Assembly (NCBI GenBank): GCA_041744375.1
Contig: JBGTLA010000016.1
Span: forward strand, 1-9,434
Origin: JBGTLA01 sp041744375
GTDB taxonomy: Bacteria; Actinomycetota; Acidimicrobiia; Spongiisociales; ZC4RG35
Reading direction: 5' to 3'
DNA: 9,434 bases
In this document: in pieces, positions 1-5,460 of the stretch
Layout of the letters: each line of letters starts with the position of its first letter
How positions within the stretch are numbered: the first letter of the stretch is position 1
Program-made: the position numbers and the translations under genes
The notes under the pieces: model-generated
Databases searched by the model: none
What the model was told of the DNA's origin: nothing
Seen by the model: only the letters and a program-made list of their open reading frames with translations

Positions 1-331
1 CGATGGAACAGCCGGCGGCGCCGGTGGCGGCGATCAGCCGGACCGTCTCGGCCACCCCGGCCGGATCGTCAGCGAAGCACCTCTCGCTGTCGACGTTGAT
101 CGGCACGTCGACTGCAGCGGCCAGCGCCTCGGCATGGGCGAGCAACTCGTCACGGGTGACGGCTTGGTCAGGCCTGCCGAGGGTTGCGGCGTGACCAGAA
201 CTGGTGGTGGCGAGAGCAGGGAAGCCCATCGAGGCGAGAAAGCGGGCCGAACCGACGTCCCACGGGTTGGGCATCACGAAGGTGCCGGTTTCGTGCAGGG
301 CACGAAACCGAGCGGTCACGGGGTTCACCAC
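1..331 (-). CDS. Isocitrate lyase/PEP mutase family protein (N-terminal part, cut by window edge)
   Basis: Enzyme of the PEP mutase/2-methylisocitrate lyase superfamily, which makes or breaks C-C or P-C bonds next to a carboxylate using Mg2+; the exact substrate cannot be told. The 110 visible residues read through the first beta strands of the barrel: PNPWDVGSARFL (about residues 21-32), TTSSG followed by TLGRPD, whose Asp matches the conserved active-site Asp, and PINVDSERCF, where D and E occupy the positions of the metal-binding acidic residues. The end shown, GAAGCSI, normally runs into the E-D segment. Start: GTG at 331-329 (or the next codon, GTG 328-326) behind AGGAG at 6 or 9 bases. 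It lies downstream of the DUF1801 gene on the same strand, with about 130 bases between. The rest of the gene is outside the window. Family call is firm; function within the family is open. Confidence 0.85.
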   Translation of the reverse strand, partial: MVNPVTARFRALHETGTFVMPNPWDVGSARFLASMGFPALATTSSGHAATLGRPDQAVTRDELLAHAEALAAAVDVPINVDSERCFADDPAGVAETVRLIAATGAAGCSI

Positions 332-464
332 GGGCGTCTCCTGCGGTCGATGAGCGGCGAACGGCGATCGTAGCCGGCGTCGATTCCGAAAGGGCCGGGG
401 TCATGAGCGAAGAGGACACGGACGTCGTGCCCACGTTCAGCGGCCGGTGCCTTCCCGATTGACC

Positions 465-887
465 TCAGCCGAGCGGCTGGAGAGCCGCCTCTGCTGCCAT
501 CTCGGCCATCACATCTAGGTCGATGTCCTCCAACCTGCGAAAACTGACCGAGGCCGAGCCGATCTTGACCTTCCCCAGCCGGTCGGCGTAGATCTGGCCC
601 AGGTACCGCTCGTCTCGAACGGCGTTCACGTAGAGGCTCATGTGAGCTTTCTGGTTGGCAAGTCCGATGACGAACCAGCGGATCCGGTCTCCGCTGGCAT
701 TGACGTAGTGGTAGGTGCCGTATCCAAGGATGGACTGGTCGGTCCCGCCCCACATCTTTCCCTGCCACAACCACGGCTCCAGTTCCGGAGCGGCCCCTCT
801 GATCGTGTCGTGCACGGCCCGTGCCATGGCTTGTCGCGGTGGGGGTAGCGAATGGCTGAACTGGGTTACAGCGGGGTCTTGAGACAC
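465..887 (-). CDS. DUF1801 domain protein
   Basis: Single-domain cytosolic protein of 140 residues in the DUF1801 (YdhG-like) family, which has no settled biochemical role. The family pattern is visible: an N-terminal helix region with LPPPRQAMARAVHDTI and AAPELEPWLWQGKMW (about 13-48), a central strand pair GYGTYHYVNASGDRIRWFVIGL, and the conserved tail in which H-M-S-L-Y is followed by YLGQIYADRLGKVKIGSASV, ending in a D-x-D-x-x-x-M-A helix. Start taken as GTG 887-885; its upstream region has only a weak AGGG about 13 bases away, so the internal Met at residue 21 is possible, but the longer form covers the usual domain. The next gene downstream is the PEP mutase-like enzyme on the same strand. 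A second DUF1801 domain occurs at 3370-3723, fused to an ArsR repressor. Confidence 0.85.
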   Translation of the reverse strand: MSQDPAVTQFSHSLPPPRQAMARAVHDTIRGAAPELEPWLWQGKMWGGTDQSILGYGTYHYVNASGDRIRWFVIGLANQKAHMSLYVNAVRDERYLGQIYADRLGKVKIGSASVSFRRLEDIDLDVMAEMAAEAALQPLG

Positions 888-1037
888 GGGCAGTGCACCC
901 TAACTGCTCGCGTTGAGCCTGCCCCTCATCTGGTCCGAGGCCGTGTGAGAACGGTCGGTGTCGCGGTACGCAAACACCCCACCCATCAGCGATCGGGGTC
1001 ACGCGCTGCTCTCGGGGTATCTCAGGGGAGATCACCG

Positions 1038-1334
1038 ATGGCCCGCCACGCATTGATGCGAGATGATGAAACCATGAATGACCACACAGACACCTCTTGG
1101 GAGACAAGGGCGACGAGCCGGCTCGAACGTCCGCGCAACGGCCGCCTGTTGGCGGGAGTTGCCGCGGCGATTGCGCGGAGCACCGGAATCGACGTGGGAC
1201 TCGTACGCCTCGGCTTGGTCGTGTCCTCGTTCTTCGGCGGCCTCGGTCTCGTGGCGTATCTCGCCGGCTGGGCCTTGCTCCCTGAGGAGGGACAGGCCCA
1301 GTCACCCCTCGAGCGGGTGCTGGGCGCTTCTTGA
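1038..1334 (+). CDS. PspC domain-containing small membrane protein
   Basis: 98-residue protein with one PspC domain, a family of small inner-membrane proteins linked to the phage-shock or envelope-stress response and, in actinobacteria, often found as stand-alone genes. The domain runs from about residue 27: RLERPRNGRLLAGVAAAIA, then STGIDVGLVRLGLVV, then one hydrophobic segment VVSSFFGGLGLVAYLAGWA and the typical end LLPEEG. The N-terminus (about 25 residues, D/E/T-rich) is unconserved. Start: ATG 1038 lies 7 bases behind AGGGGAG (1024-1030), the best ribosome site. ATG 1074 gives an 86-residue form that still holds the whole domain but has a poor site. It stands alone between a minus-strand gene and a 320-base gap. 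Family call firm; start moderately sure. Confidence 0.88.
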   Translation: MARHALMRDDETMNDHTDTSWETRATSRLERPRNGRLLAGVAAAIARSTGIDVGLVRLGLVVSSFFGGLGLVAYLAGWALLPEEGQAQSPLERVLGAS

Positions 1335-1570
1335 TCTCACTCTCGGCGCCCATGGAGCGGGAACCCGATCTAGAGCTCGGAGCGATCGTGAGTTCCTTCG
1401 ATCGGTAGAAGCGATCAAGCCGCGCACAGGCATGGTCGGGAGATCCGACCCACGGATAGTCGCGGCTGGCCTCGGCCACACGCGTCTTCAGCCGCCAATA
1501 ACCGCCAACGGTCTGTTCGTCCGCCAGGAGTTGACGCGAACAGCTCCGCCAGGTCCGCCCCGCGTCGACG
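1335..1570. other. Intergenic stretch with weak minus-strand coding character
   Basis: No convincing gene lies between the PspC gene and the cupin. On the minus strand, about 1370-1535 reads as a protein-like stretch (for example QTVGGYWRLKTRVAEAS, then DHACARLDRFYRSKEL) with roughly 70% G/C at third positions, but I see no good start, no stop that defines it and no family I recognise. It may be debris of a lost gene. The right-hand part of the gap holds the inverted repeat described separately. Confidence 0.3.
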
Positions 1571-1571
1571 A

Positions 1572-1632
1572 AAAGGGGGTTACGCTCGGTCGCTTGGTGT
1601 CCGGTAAGTGCCGATGACCGAGCGACCCCTTT
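1572..1632 (+). promoter_or_regulatory. Large imperfect inverted repeat upstream of the cupin gene
   Basis: Arms AAAGGGG (1572-1578) and GCTCGGTC (1584-1591) are complementary to GACCGAGC (1616-1623) and CCCCTTT (1626-1632). That makes an 8-bp inner helix and a 7-bp outer helix separated by a small asymmetric internal loop, with a 24-base apical loop. The structure ends 24 bases before the cupin ATG (1657), so in an mRNA it would sit in the 5' leader. As DNA it could be a repressor site. It is not followed by a T tract, so it is not a typical intrinsic terminator for the PspC gene, although factor-assisted termination is possible. Confidence 0.5.
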
Positions 1633-1656
1633 CGAGAACCCAAAACGAGGCGATGG

Positions 1657-2166
1657 ATGAGCACACGGGGAAGACACTTCACACTCGGGCCGAACGAGGG
1701 CAGGGCGTTGTTCGTGCTGGGCGACGTCGTGACCTTCAAGGTCACCGCCGCCGAGTCCGACAACGCCTACTTCCTGACTGAGATCGTGAGTGTTCCGGGT
1801 GGCGGCCCCGCATTCCTGCACACCCACGTTCCGCAGGAGACGTTCTGGATCCTCGAAGGTGAGTACGAGGTCTACGGGCTGGCCGAGAACGGTGAGAAAT
1901 ACGCCATCCACGCTCCCGTCGGCTCGACAGTCCACGTCGCAGGGAATGTGCCCCACGGCTTCTGCAATGTGGGGGACACGATGGGCAAGGTCTTGGCGCT
2001 GTACGCACCGGTTACGCATCAGCCCGAGTTCTTCGAGGAGATCGGTGTTCCGATGCCATCGTCGTTGGACCCGATGCCGGTGGATCAGATGCCGAGCAAC
2101 GCGCGAATCATCGAGGTACTCGGCAAGCACGAGATGACGCTGCTCGAAGACCTTCCCGACAGTTAG
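1657..2166 (+). CDS. Cupin domain protein (quercetin-dioxygenase-like single cupin)
   Basis: 169-residue cytosolic protein with one cupin barrel, probably metal-binding. Motif 1 spans about residues 48-68: GGGPAFLHTHVPQETFWILEG, with H55, H57 and E61 as the usual metal ligands. Motif 2 is GSTVHVAGNVPHGFCNVG (89-106), with H100 as the fourth ligand, so all four canonical ligands are present. A C-terminal extension (about 120-169: FFEEIGVPMP, later IIEVLGKHEM) is typical of actinobacterial cupins annotated as quercetin 2,3-dioxygenase-like. The substrate cannot be deduced. Start: ATG 1657 is 6 bases behind CGAGG (1646-1650). It is a single-gene unit; the leader contains a strong inverted repeat that may regulate it. 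Downstream lies transposase debris. Confidence 0.88.
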   Translation: MSTRGRHFTLGPNEGRALFVLGDVVTFKVTAAESDNAYFLTEIVSVPGGGPAFLHTHVPQETFWILEGEYEVYGLAENGEKYAIHAPVGSTVHVAGNVPHGFCNVGDTMGKVLALYAPVTHQPEFFEEIGVPMPSSLDPMPVDQMPSNARIIEVLGKHEMTLLEDLPDS

Positions 2167-2329
2167 TCGATCGTGAGCAGCAGCCGGATGGCCAAGACTC
2201 CCGGCGGACGTCGGGCGATGACCAGCAGGCAACGGCACGCGGCTGGTTTGCAGAGGTGGCGTCAATCCTATGTCGGAACGAGTATCGCCTACGGAGCGTA
2301 TCCCGCACAGACTGATGAGTCGTTCGGGT

Positions 2330-2735
2330 CGGATCGAAACCTGACCGCGGTGCTGGAGGCGGGCCGACCGGTTCGTGGCCATGTGGGGAGACCGCTACCC
2401 CTCGGCGGTGAGGTGCCTCAGCGACGACTTCGCCTCCTTGGTTCCGCATCTGCGGTTCCCCGCCGAGCATCGCACCAGGATCCGTCACTCCAACTTCATC
2501 GAACGGACCTTCGGTGAGACCCCGGCGGCGGGTCAAAGTCATCGGCCGGATGCCCGGCGAGACCAACTGCCTGTCGCTGGTATGAACCGTCTTGGATCGG
2601 GCCAGCCGAGGCTGGAAAGGCGTTGGGTACACCTCGGTCACCCTCCGGCTGCTCGCGAACTACGCACCAACTCTTCCACCCAACCGCCATCGAGGAGGTG
2701 AACATCGAAGCTGTCACACACGCCGCGCAAGATGA
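2330..2735 (+). pseudogene. IS256-family (mutator-type) transposase, 3' remnant
   Basis: C-terminal third of an IS256-type DDE transposase, spread over several frames. Readable pieces in order: LTAVLEA (about 2341-2361); ADRFVAMWGDRYPSAVRCL and FPAEHRTRIRHSNFIERTFG (2363-2521); RRRVKVIGRMPGETNCLSLV (2523-2582); then TVLDRASRGWKGVGYTSVTL to a stop at 2733-2735. The segment from the H-x-R-x-x-R-x-S-N region to ERTFGETRRRVK is the best conserved C-terminal part of this family. Three lesions are visible: one extra G near 2362, one extra C in the CCCC run at 2520-2523, and TGA at 2583-2585 where the family has Trp. Nothing recognisable of the N-terminal half or catalytic domain remains, and I could not delimit terminal repeats. 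It is dead and probably old. Confidence 0.85.
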
Positions 2736-2840
2736 CCAATCGAGGAGTTCACGCCCAGCCATTTACACCAGCGCTGGGACGCCACCCTTACAGAGCGAGG
2801 TCGCGTGATCGCTGCAATCATGCTCGGGCTGTGTCAGTGG

Positions 2841-3338
2841 CTAGCTAGCTAGATGGGTGAGGTACTGGTCGAGCTTCTCGAGCTGCTGCTTGTACCCCCA
2901 CTTCATACCGAAGGCCGCCAACTTTGCGCCGGCCCCGATCTTGTTGATGGAAACGCGGAGATTCACGATGGTCATGCCATCGGCCTCGGTCAGCGTGACG
3001 TCGGTGACGTGGTCGATGGTCGACGTCTCTTCTTCGCCTTCGGTCCACGACCGAGCGTCGTACGACAATCGGGCGTTCTCTTCGATGAGCGAGAAGGTGC
3101 CTTCCAATGGCCATCGCGTACCCTGGTACTTCCCCATTCCTTCGTCCGCCTCCATGACGATGTAGATCCTTCCCCCGACGCGGAGATCGATCTCGCACTC
3201 GGGAATGGTGGTCTTGTCGGGCCCCCACCACTCGCGCAGCATCTCCGGCCTCGTCCACGCCTGCCAGACGGTTTGAACCGGCGCGGCGTAGGAGCGTTCG
3301 AATCTCAAGTCCTTCTTCTTGAACAGTTGCTGAATCAT
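2841..3338 (-). CDS. SRPBCC/AHSA1 (START-like) domain protein, ArsR-operon partner
   Basis: 165-residue cytosolic protein of the activator-of-Hsp90-ATPase-homologue/SRPBCC family, a helix-grip fold with a cavity for hydrophobic ligands. Family marks: RSYAAPVQTVWQAWTRPEML (16-35), REWWGP directly after, then CEIDLRVGGRIYIVM, a central GTFSLIEE strand, and a C-terminal helix ending WGYKQQLEKLDQYL. The family often lies next to ArsR-type repressors, as here: it starts 31 bases behind the stop of the ArsR–DUF1801 gene, with AGGAGG placed 8 bases from its ATG (3338), so it is the second gene of that operon. Its role is probably ligand binding or sensing tied to the repressor; the ligand is unknown. 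The last codons and stop form CTAGCTAGCTAG. Family call firm. Confidence 0.9.
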   Translation of the reverse strand: MIQQLFKKKDLRFERSYAAPVQTVWQAWTRPEMLREWWGPDKTTIPECEIDLRVGGRIYIVMEADEGMGKYQGTRWPLEGTFSLIEENARLSYDARSWTEGEEETSTIDHVTDVTLTEADGMTIVNLRVSINKIGAGAKLAAFGMKWGYKQQLEKLDQYLTHLAS

Positions 3339-3369
3339 CGTGGTTTCCTCCTGGACTGCGCGATTGGGG

Positions 3370-4044
3370 TCAGCCGACGGCCTGCTTGACGATGGCCGCG
3401 ATCCGCATTTCGGTCGGCTCGTCCAGGTCGGTCAGGAACCATGCCGACTCGATGAGGTGGTCGGGCGACTCGTCATCGCAGGTGAAATGTGCCTTCTCGG
3501 TCAGGCCAAAGCTCATGTACTCGTCAGCACGGAAGAAGCAGAGCACGGGGCTGCTCTTCGTCTTGGCATATCCCGGCATGCCGTACCACACCCGGGGCAC
3601 GAGCGTGGGAACGCTGTCCATGATGACCTCGTGCAGCCGCCTGCCCATGTCCTTGAAGGGCTCCGCCATCGCCTCGATCTTCTCGAGCACGGCAGTCACG
3701 TCATCCTCCGTCTTGTCAGCCATCGTCTTACCCTTCTTGTCGATCGAATTCAGGTAGCCGTCCAGCGAGTCCAGGCGGACCTCCCACAACCGTTCGAACG
3801 AGTCGACCCAGTCGCTGATCTGGCCGAACGGCTCAGCATCGAGGTGATAGATCCGTCGTCTCGCCACAGGTTCCACGGTCACGATTCCCGCTTCGCTCAG
3901 GACCCGCAGGTGCTTCGAGACCTGCGGTTGTCGGATGGACAGTGCTTCCGCGATGTCGCTGACCGAGAATGGCCCGCCCCGCAACAGCTCGACGATCTGG
4001 AAACGACTCGGCTCGCCAAGTGCGCCAAAGACCGTTGCCTGCAT
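3370..4044 (-). CDS. ArsR-family transcriptional repressor fused to a DUF1801 domain
   Basis: 224-residue protein with two parts. Residues 1-107 are an ArsR-type winged helix: FGALGEPSRFQIVELL (6-21), SVSDIAEALSIRQPQVSKHL (27-46) as helix-turn-helix, and wing VTVEPVARRRIYHL. No metal-binding Cys cluster is present, so it is not an arsenic/metal sensor of the classic type. Residues 108-224 are a DUF1801 domain: MADKTEDDVTAVLEK, then VPRVWYGMPGY, SSPVLCFFRADEYMSFGL and a C-terminal AAIVKQAV helix. The join is a Met (ATG 3723) preceded by GAAGGG at 7 bases, so the second part could also be made separately. A stop TAA lies 4 bases before that ATG in another frame, suggesting two ancestral genes. 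The AHSA1 gene follows. An operator palindrome lies just upstream, so autorepression is likely. Confidence 0.85.
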   Translation of the reverse strand: MQATVFGALGEPSRFQIVELLRGGPFSVSDIAEALSIRQPQVSKHLRVLSEAGIVTVEPVARRRIYHLDAEPFGQISDWVDSFERLWEVRLDSLDGYLNSIDKKGKTMADKTEDDVTAVLEKIEAMAEPFKDMGRRLHEVIMDSVPTLVPRVWYGMPGYAKTKSSPVLCFFRADEYMSFGLTEKAHFTCDDESPDHLIESAWFLTDLDEPTEMRIAAIVKQAVG

Positions 4045-4051
4045 GAGTGCG

Positions 4052-4080
4052 AACCTACCGCCATGACATATTCCTGTCAA
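4052..4080 (-). promoter_or_regulatory. Predicted promoter of the ArsR operon, probably leaderless
   Basis: On the minus strand TTGACA (4080-4075), a perfect -35 hexamer, is followed by 17 bases and then TAGGTT (4057-4052), a fair -10. Seven bases later comes the ArsR ATG (4044). A transcript from this promoter would begin at or within a base or two of the start codon, giving a leaderless mRNA, which is common in actinobacteria. No good Shine-Dalgarno lies before this ATG, in agreement. Confidence 0.6.
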
Positions 4081-4091
4081 GGAATATATCA
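4064..4091. promoter_or_regulatory. Palindromic operator for the ArsR repressor
   Basis: A 28-base near-perfect palindrome: TGA-c-ATATTCC, six-base centre, GGAATAT-a-TCA. Arms of 11 have a single mismatch. It is AT-rich in a GC-rich setting. Its centre is the TTGACA -35 box of the ArsR operon, so a bound dimer would block RNA polymerase. ArsR-family repressors bind such ATAT-rich dyads close to their own start, which makes autoregulation the simplest reading. Confidence 0.7.
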
Positions 4092-4212
4092 GGTGGGCTG
4101 CGGTAGCTCGCCGCTCAGGTCGGACGTTAACGAGGGCGTGACGCCAGAACGGGTCCCCTCTGACTTGACACTTCGAACCGATCGCTCGGCGGTGGTTTGA
4201 GATACGAGCTGA

Positions 4213-4261
4213 TGGTGGGCCCCGTGGGACTCGAACCCACAACCAACGGGTTAAAAGCCCG
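4213..4261 (-). tRNA. tRNA-Lys(UUU) 3'-half fragment, likely attachment-site scar
   Basis: The minus strand reads, 5' to 3': four bases CGGG, anticodon loop CTTTTAA (anticodon TTT), CCCGT, a short variable region, the T arm GTGGG-TTCGAGT-CCCAC, acceptor strand GGGGCCC, then A and an encoded CCA. The 5' half is missing: no GGGCCCC acceptor strand and no D arm precede it, and homology to a tRNA stops inside the anticodon stem, where T replaces the expected A. Such 3' halves are what tyrosine-recombinase elements leave at the far end of their insertion. By that logic element DNA is at higher coordinates and chromosome at lower ones. It is not expected to give a working tRNA. Confidence 0.8.
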
Positions 4262-4364
4262 ATTAGGACCAATTCTCTGACCTGGGCATATACGCGAAAA
4301 GGCCGGTTACCAGGGGATTTATCCTTACACCGACTTTCATGGACATCTAGTGTTTCGCGTGTGT

Positions 4365-4385
4365 TGTGGCCCAAATGCGGCCCAA
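4365..4385. repeat. Pair of 10-bp direct repeats near the tRNA scar
   Basis: TGTGGCCCAA (4365-4374) and TGCGGCCCAA (4376-4385) differ at one position and are spaced 11 bases apart, one helical turn, about 100 bases from the tRNA fragment. This arrangement resembles arm-type integrase binding sites at element ends. The assignment is an inference from place and spacing. Confidence 0.45.
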
Positions 4386-4396
4386 TACCTCGGAGT

Positions 4397-4431
4397 GACA
4401 GAAAACCCCGCAACGGCGGTTTTTCTCTGTC
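4397..4431. terminator. Intrinsic terminator hairpin, possibly bidirectional
   Basis: GACAGA and AAAA on the left pair with TTTT and TCTGTC on the right around a CCGC-AACG-GCGG core. Both arms carry A/T tracts, so it can work on either strand. On the minus strand it begins 13 bases after the stop of the frameshifted gene at 4444, which supports that gene having been real. Confidence 0.7.
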
Positions 4432-4443
4432 GGGCCGTCAGTT

Positions 4444-4690
4444 CTAGACTGGCGGGCCGGCGGTGTCGGGGTTCCGAGCTGTAGCAACGCGACCTACCTC
4501 CATACGGTTCGCCATTTGAACTATGCCCGTTTGCACCTCTTCCTCGGTGAGGAACCCGGCGGCGCGCATCTTCCCGAAGACCACGACGGCGTTGTCGAGT
4601 TCGGCGAGACCCTCGGGATCAGCACTGGATAGCCTCGATCTCTTCGTAGAGTTCGACGCGTGGGGCGCCCGTCACCCCGGCGCGACCCAT
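4444..4690 (-). pseudogene. Small frameshifted gene of unknown function
   Basis: ATG 4690 sits 5 bases behind AAGGA and opens MGRAGVTGAP, then RVELYEEIEAIQC, ending at TGA 4621-4619. Shifting one base at about 4620-4624 continues as DPEGLAELDNAVVVFGKM, then RAAGFLTEEEVQTGIVQM, to a stop at 4446-4444, followed at once by a terminator hairpin. Joined, it would be about 81 residues, cytosolic, mostly helical. The piece around F-L-T-E-E-E resembles the 'GxLTxEE' helix hairpin of SHOCT-like modules, but the match is too short to name it. Either a one-base insertion killed the gene or the base is an assembly error. The site, TGC TGA, is not a known strong slippery sequence. It lies between the tRNA scar and the SnoaL gene, so it is probably part of the integrated DNA. 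Confidence 0.5.
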
Positions 4691-4831
4691 TGCTTCCTTC
4701 AGCCTGATTGGGGGTCCTCCCTGACGGGGGAGAGGAGTGCGCTCTCCGACACGAAGACACCTCGGCAATACGGGGGTCTCTGTCCTTCGCGGGTTCGGGC
4801 CGTTTCGCTGACCGGTTATCCACCGCGGCCC

Positions 4832-4878
4832 GGGTCGGGGATCCGGGGCGCCGGTGTATGCCGCCGGCGCCCCGACCC
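4832..4878. terminator. Strong GC hairpins behind the SnoaL-like gene
   Basis: CGGGGCGCCGG (4844-4854) pairs perfectly with CCGGCGCCCCG (4864-4874) around a 9-base loop. A second pairing, GGGTCGGGG (4832-4840) with CCCCGACCC (4870-4878), uses the same right-hand bases, so the two are mutually exclusive. They lie 13-60 bases past the stop of the minus-strand SnoaL gene. No U tract follows; such tractless hairpins are common termination or mRNA-end structures in actinobacteria. Confidence 0.5.
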
Positions 4879-4890
4879 TCGGCCGGTTGC

Positions 4891-5289
4891 TCAGGACCAG
4901 AACTGGTCCCAGTTGTGCAGGTCGAAGAAGTGCTCCACGCCGGACTTGATCTGGCCTCCCTCGATCTCGACCACGATGCAGCACATCGTGTCAAGCTGCT
5001 TGCCGTTTCGCTCGCCGACGTTGCGGTGCAGGCCGACCACCCGCCCGTCCTCGGCCTCGAAGACGTTGTGTAGCTGGGCCTGGAAGGTTCCGTTCGTCTC
5101 GCCGCCGTAGCGGCCGTACTGCGCGAGGACGGCGTCCTTGCCTCGTGCGGTACCTGCGACGGTGCTCTGGCCGGGCGTCGTCCAGGTTGCGTCGTCGCTC
5201 CAGAGGCGCCGGATCGTGTCAATGTCGGCCTCGTTGAAGGCCTGGTAGCCGCGCCGGACGATGTCGGCGTTGGTGATTTTCTGGCTCAT
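4891..5289 (-). CDS. SnoaL-like / NTF2-fold protein
   Basis: 132-residue cytosolic protein with an alpha+beta barrel of the SnoaL/NTF2 type. Visible pattern: helix ADIVRRGYQAFNEADIDTI, then RRLWSDDATWTTPGQS (26-41, the usual cone-closing strand), GTARGKDAVLAQYGRY, a strand series NVFEAEDGRVVGLHRNVG and MCCIVVEIEGGQI, ending EHFFDLHNWDQFW. This is the form typed as nuclear transport factor 2 family or ketosteroid-isomerase-like; the group includes enzymes and mere ligand binders, so the reaction is open. Start: ATG 5289, AAGGAG 9 bases upstream. It is transcribed away from the LuxR-type regulator across about 170 bases that must hold both promoters, so control by that regulator is possible but not shown. 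GC hairpins lie behind the stop. Confidence 0.87.
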   Translation of the reverse strand: MSQKITNADIVRRGYQAFNEADIDTIRRLWSDDATWTTPGQSTVAGTARGKDAVLAQYGRYGGETNGTFQAQLHNVFEAEDGRVVGLHRNVGERNGKQLDTMCCIVVEIEGGQIKSGVEHFFDLHNWDQFWS

Positions 5290-5460
5290 GTTGCGCTCTC
5301 CTTAGTGAGTCGCTGGTGTTGACGTGTTCGATCATGCGGGAATCGCCGGCCGCTCGCATCGGGAGACCTCCCCATTTCGTCGGATATGTTCGGTGGGGTG
5401 GTCCTCAGCTGGTGACGCCGATGCGGCGCACTTGTCGTGTGGGTCTGGCAAGCTGGGCGA

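Noticed and set aside
325..440. Short minus-strand coding-like stretch (RGHDVRVLFAHDPGPFGIDA) ending at 325 and overlapping the GTG start of the PEP mutase-like gene
   Set aside because: It has no start codon or ribosome site and no known family. Third-position bias over 37 codons is not enough.
325..2382. Very long open frame on the minus strand (685 codons)
   Set aside because: It overlaps the DUF1801, PspC and cupin genes and the transposase remnant in other frames and has Arg/Pro-rich, low-complexity composition. It is a shadow caused by high GC content.
2841..2852. CTAGCTAGCTAG repeat
   Set aside because: It is explained by the last codons of the AHSA1 gene (Leu-Ala-Ser-stop). Three 4-base units are too few for a meaningful repeat.
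4213..4290. A complete tRNA-Lys gene
   Set aside because: The 26 bases before the anticodon stem give neither the acceptor strand GGGCCCC nor a D stem, so only the 3' half is supported.
4610..4630. Programmed frameshift or recoded TGA in the small gene
   Set aside because: TGC TGA lacks a slippery run or a known stimulator, and the frame after the TGA without a shift is Arg-rich shadow. A plain one-base insertion is simpler.
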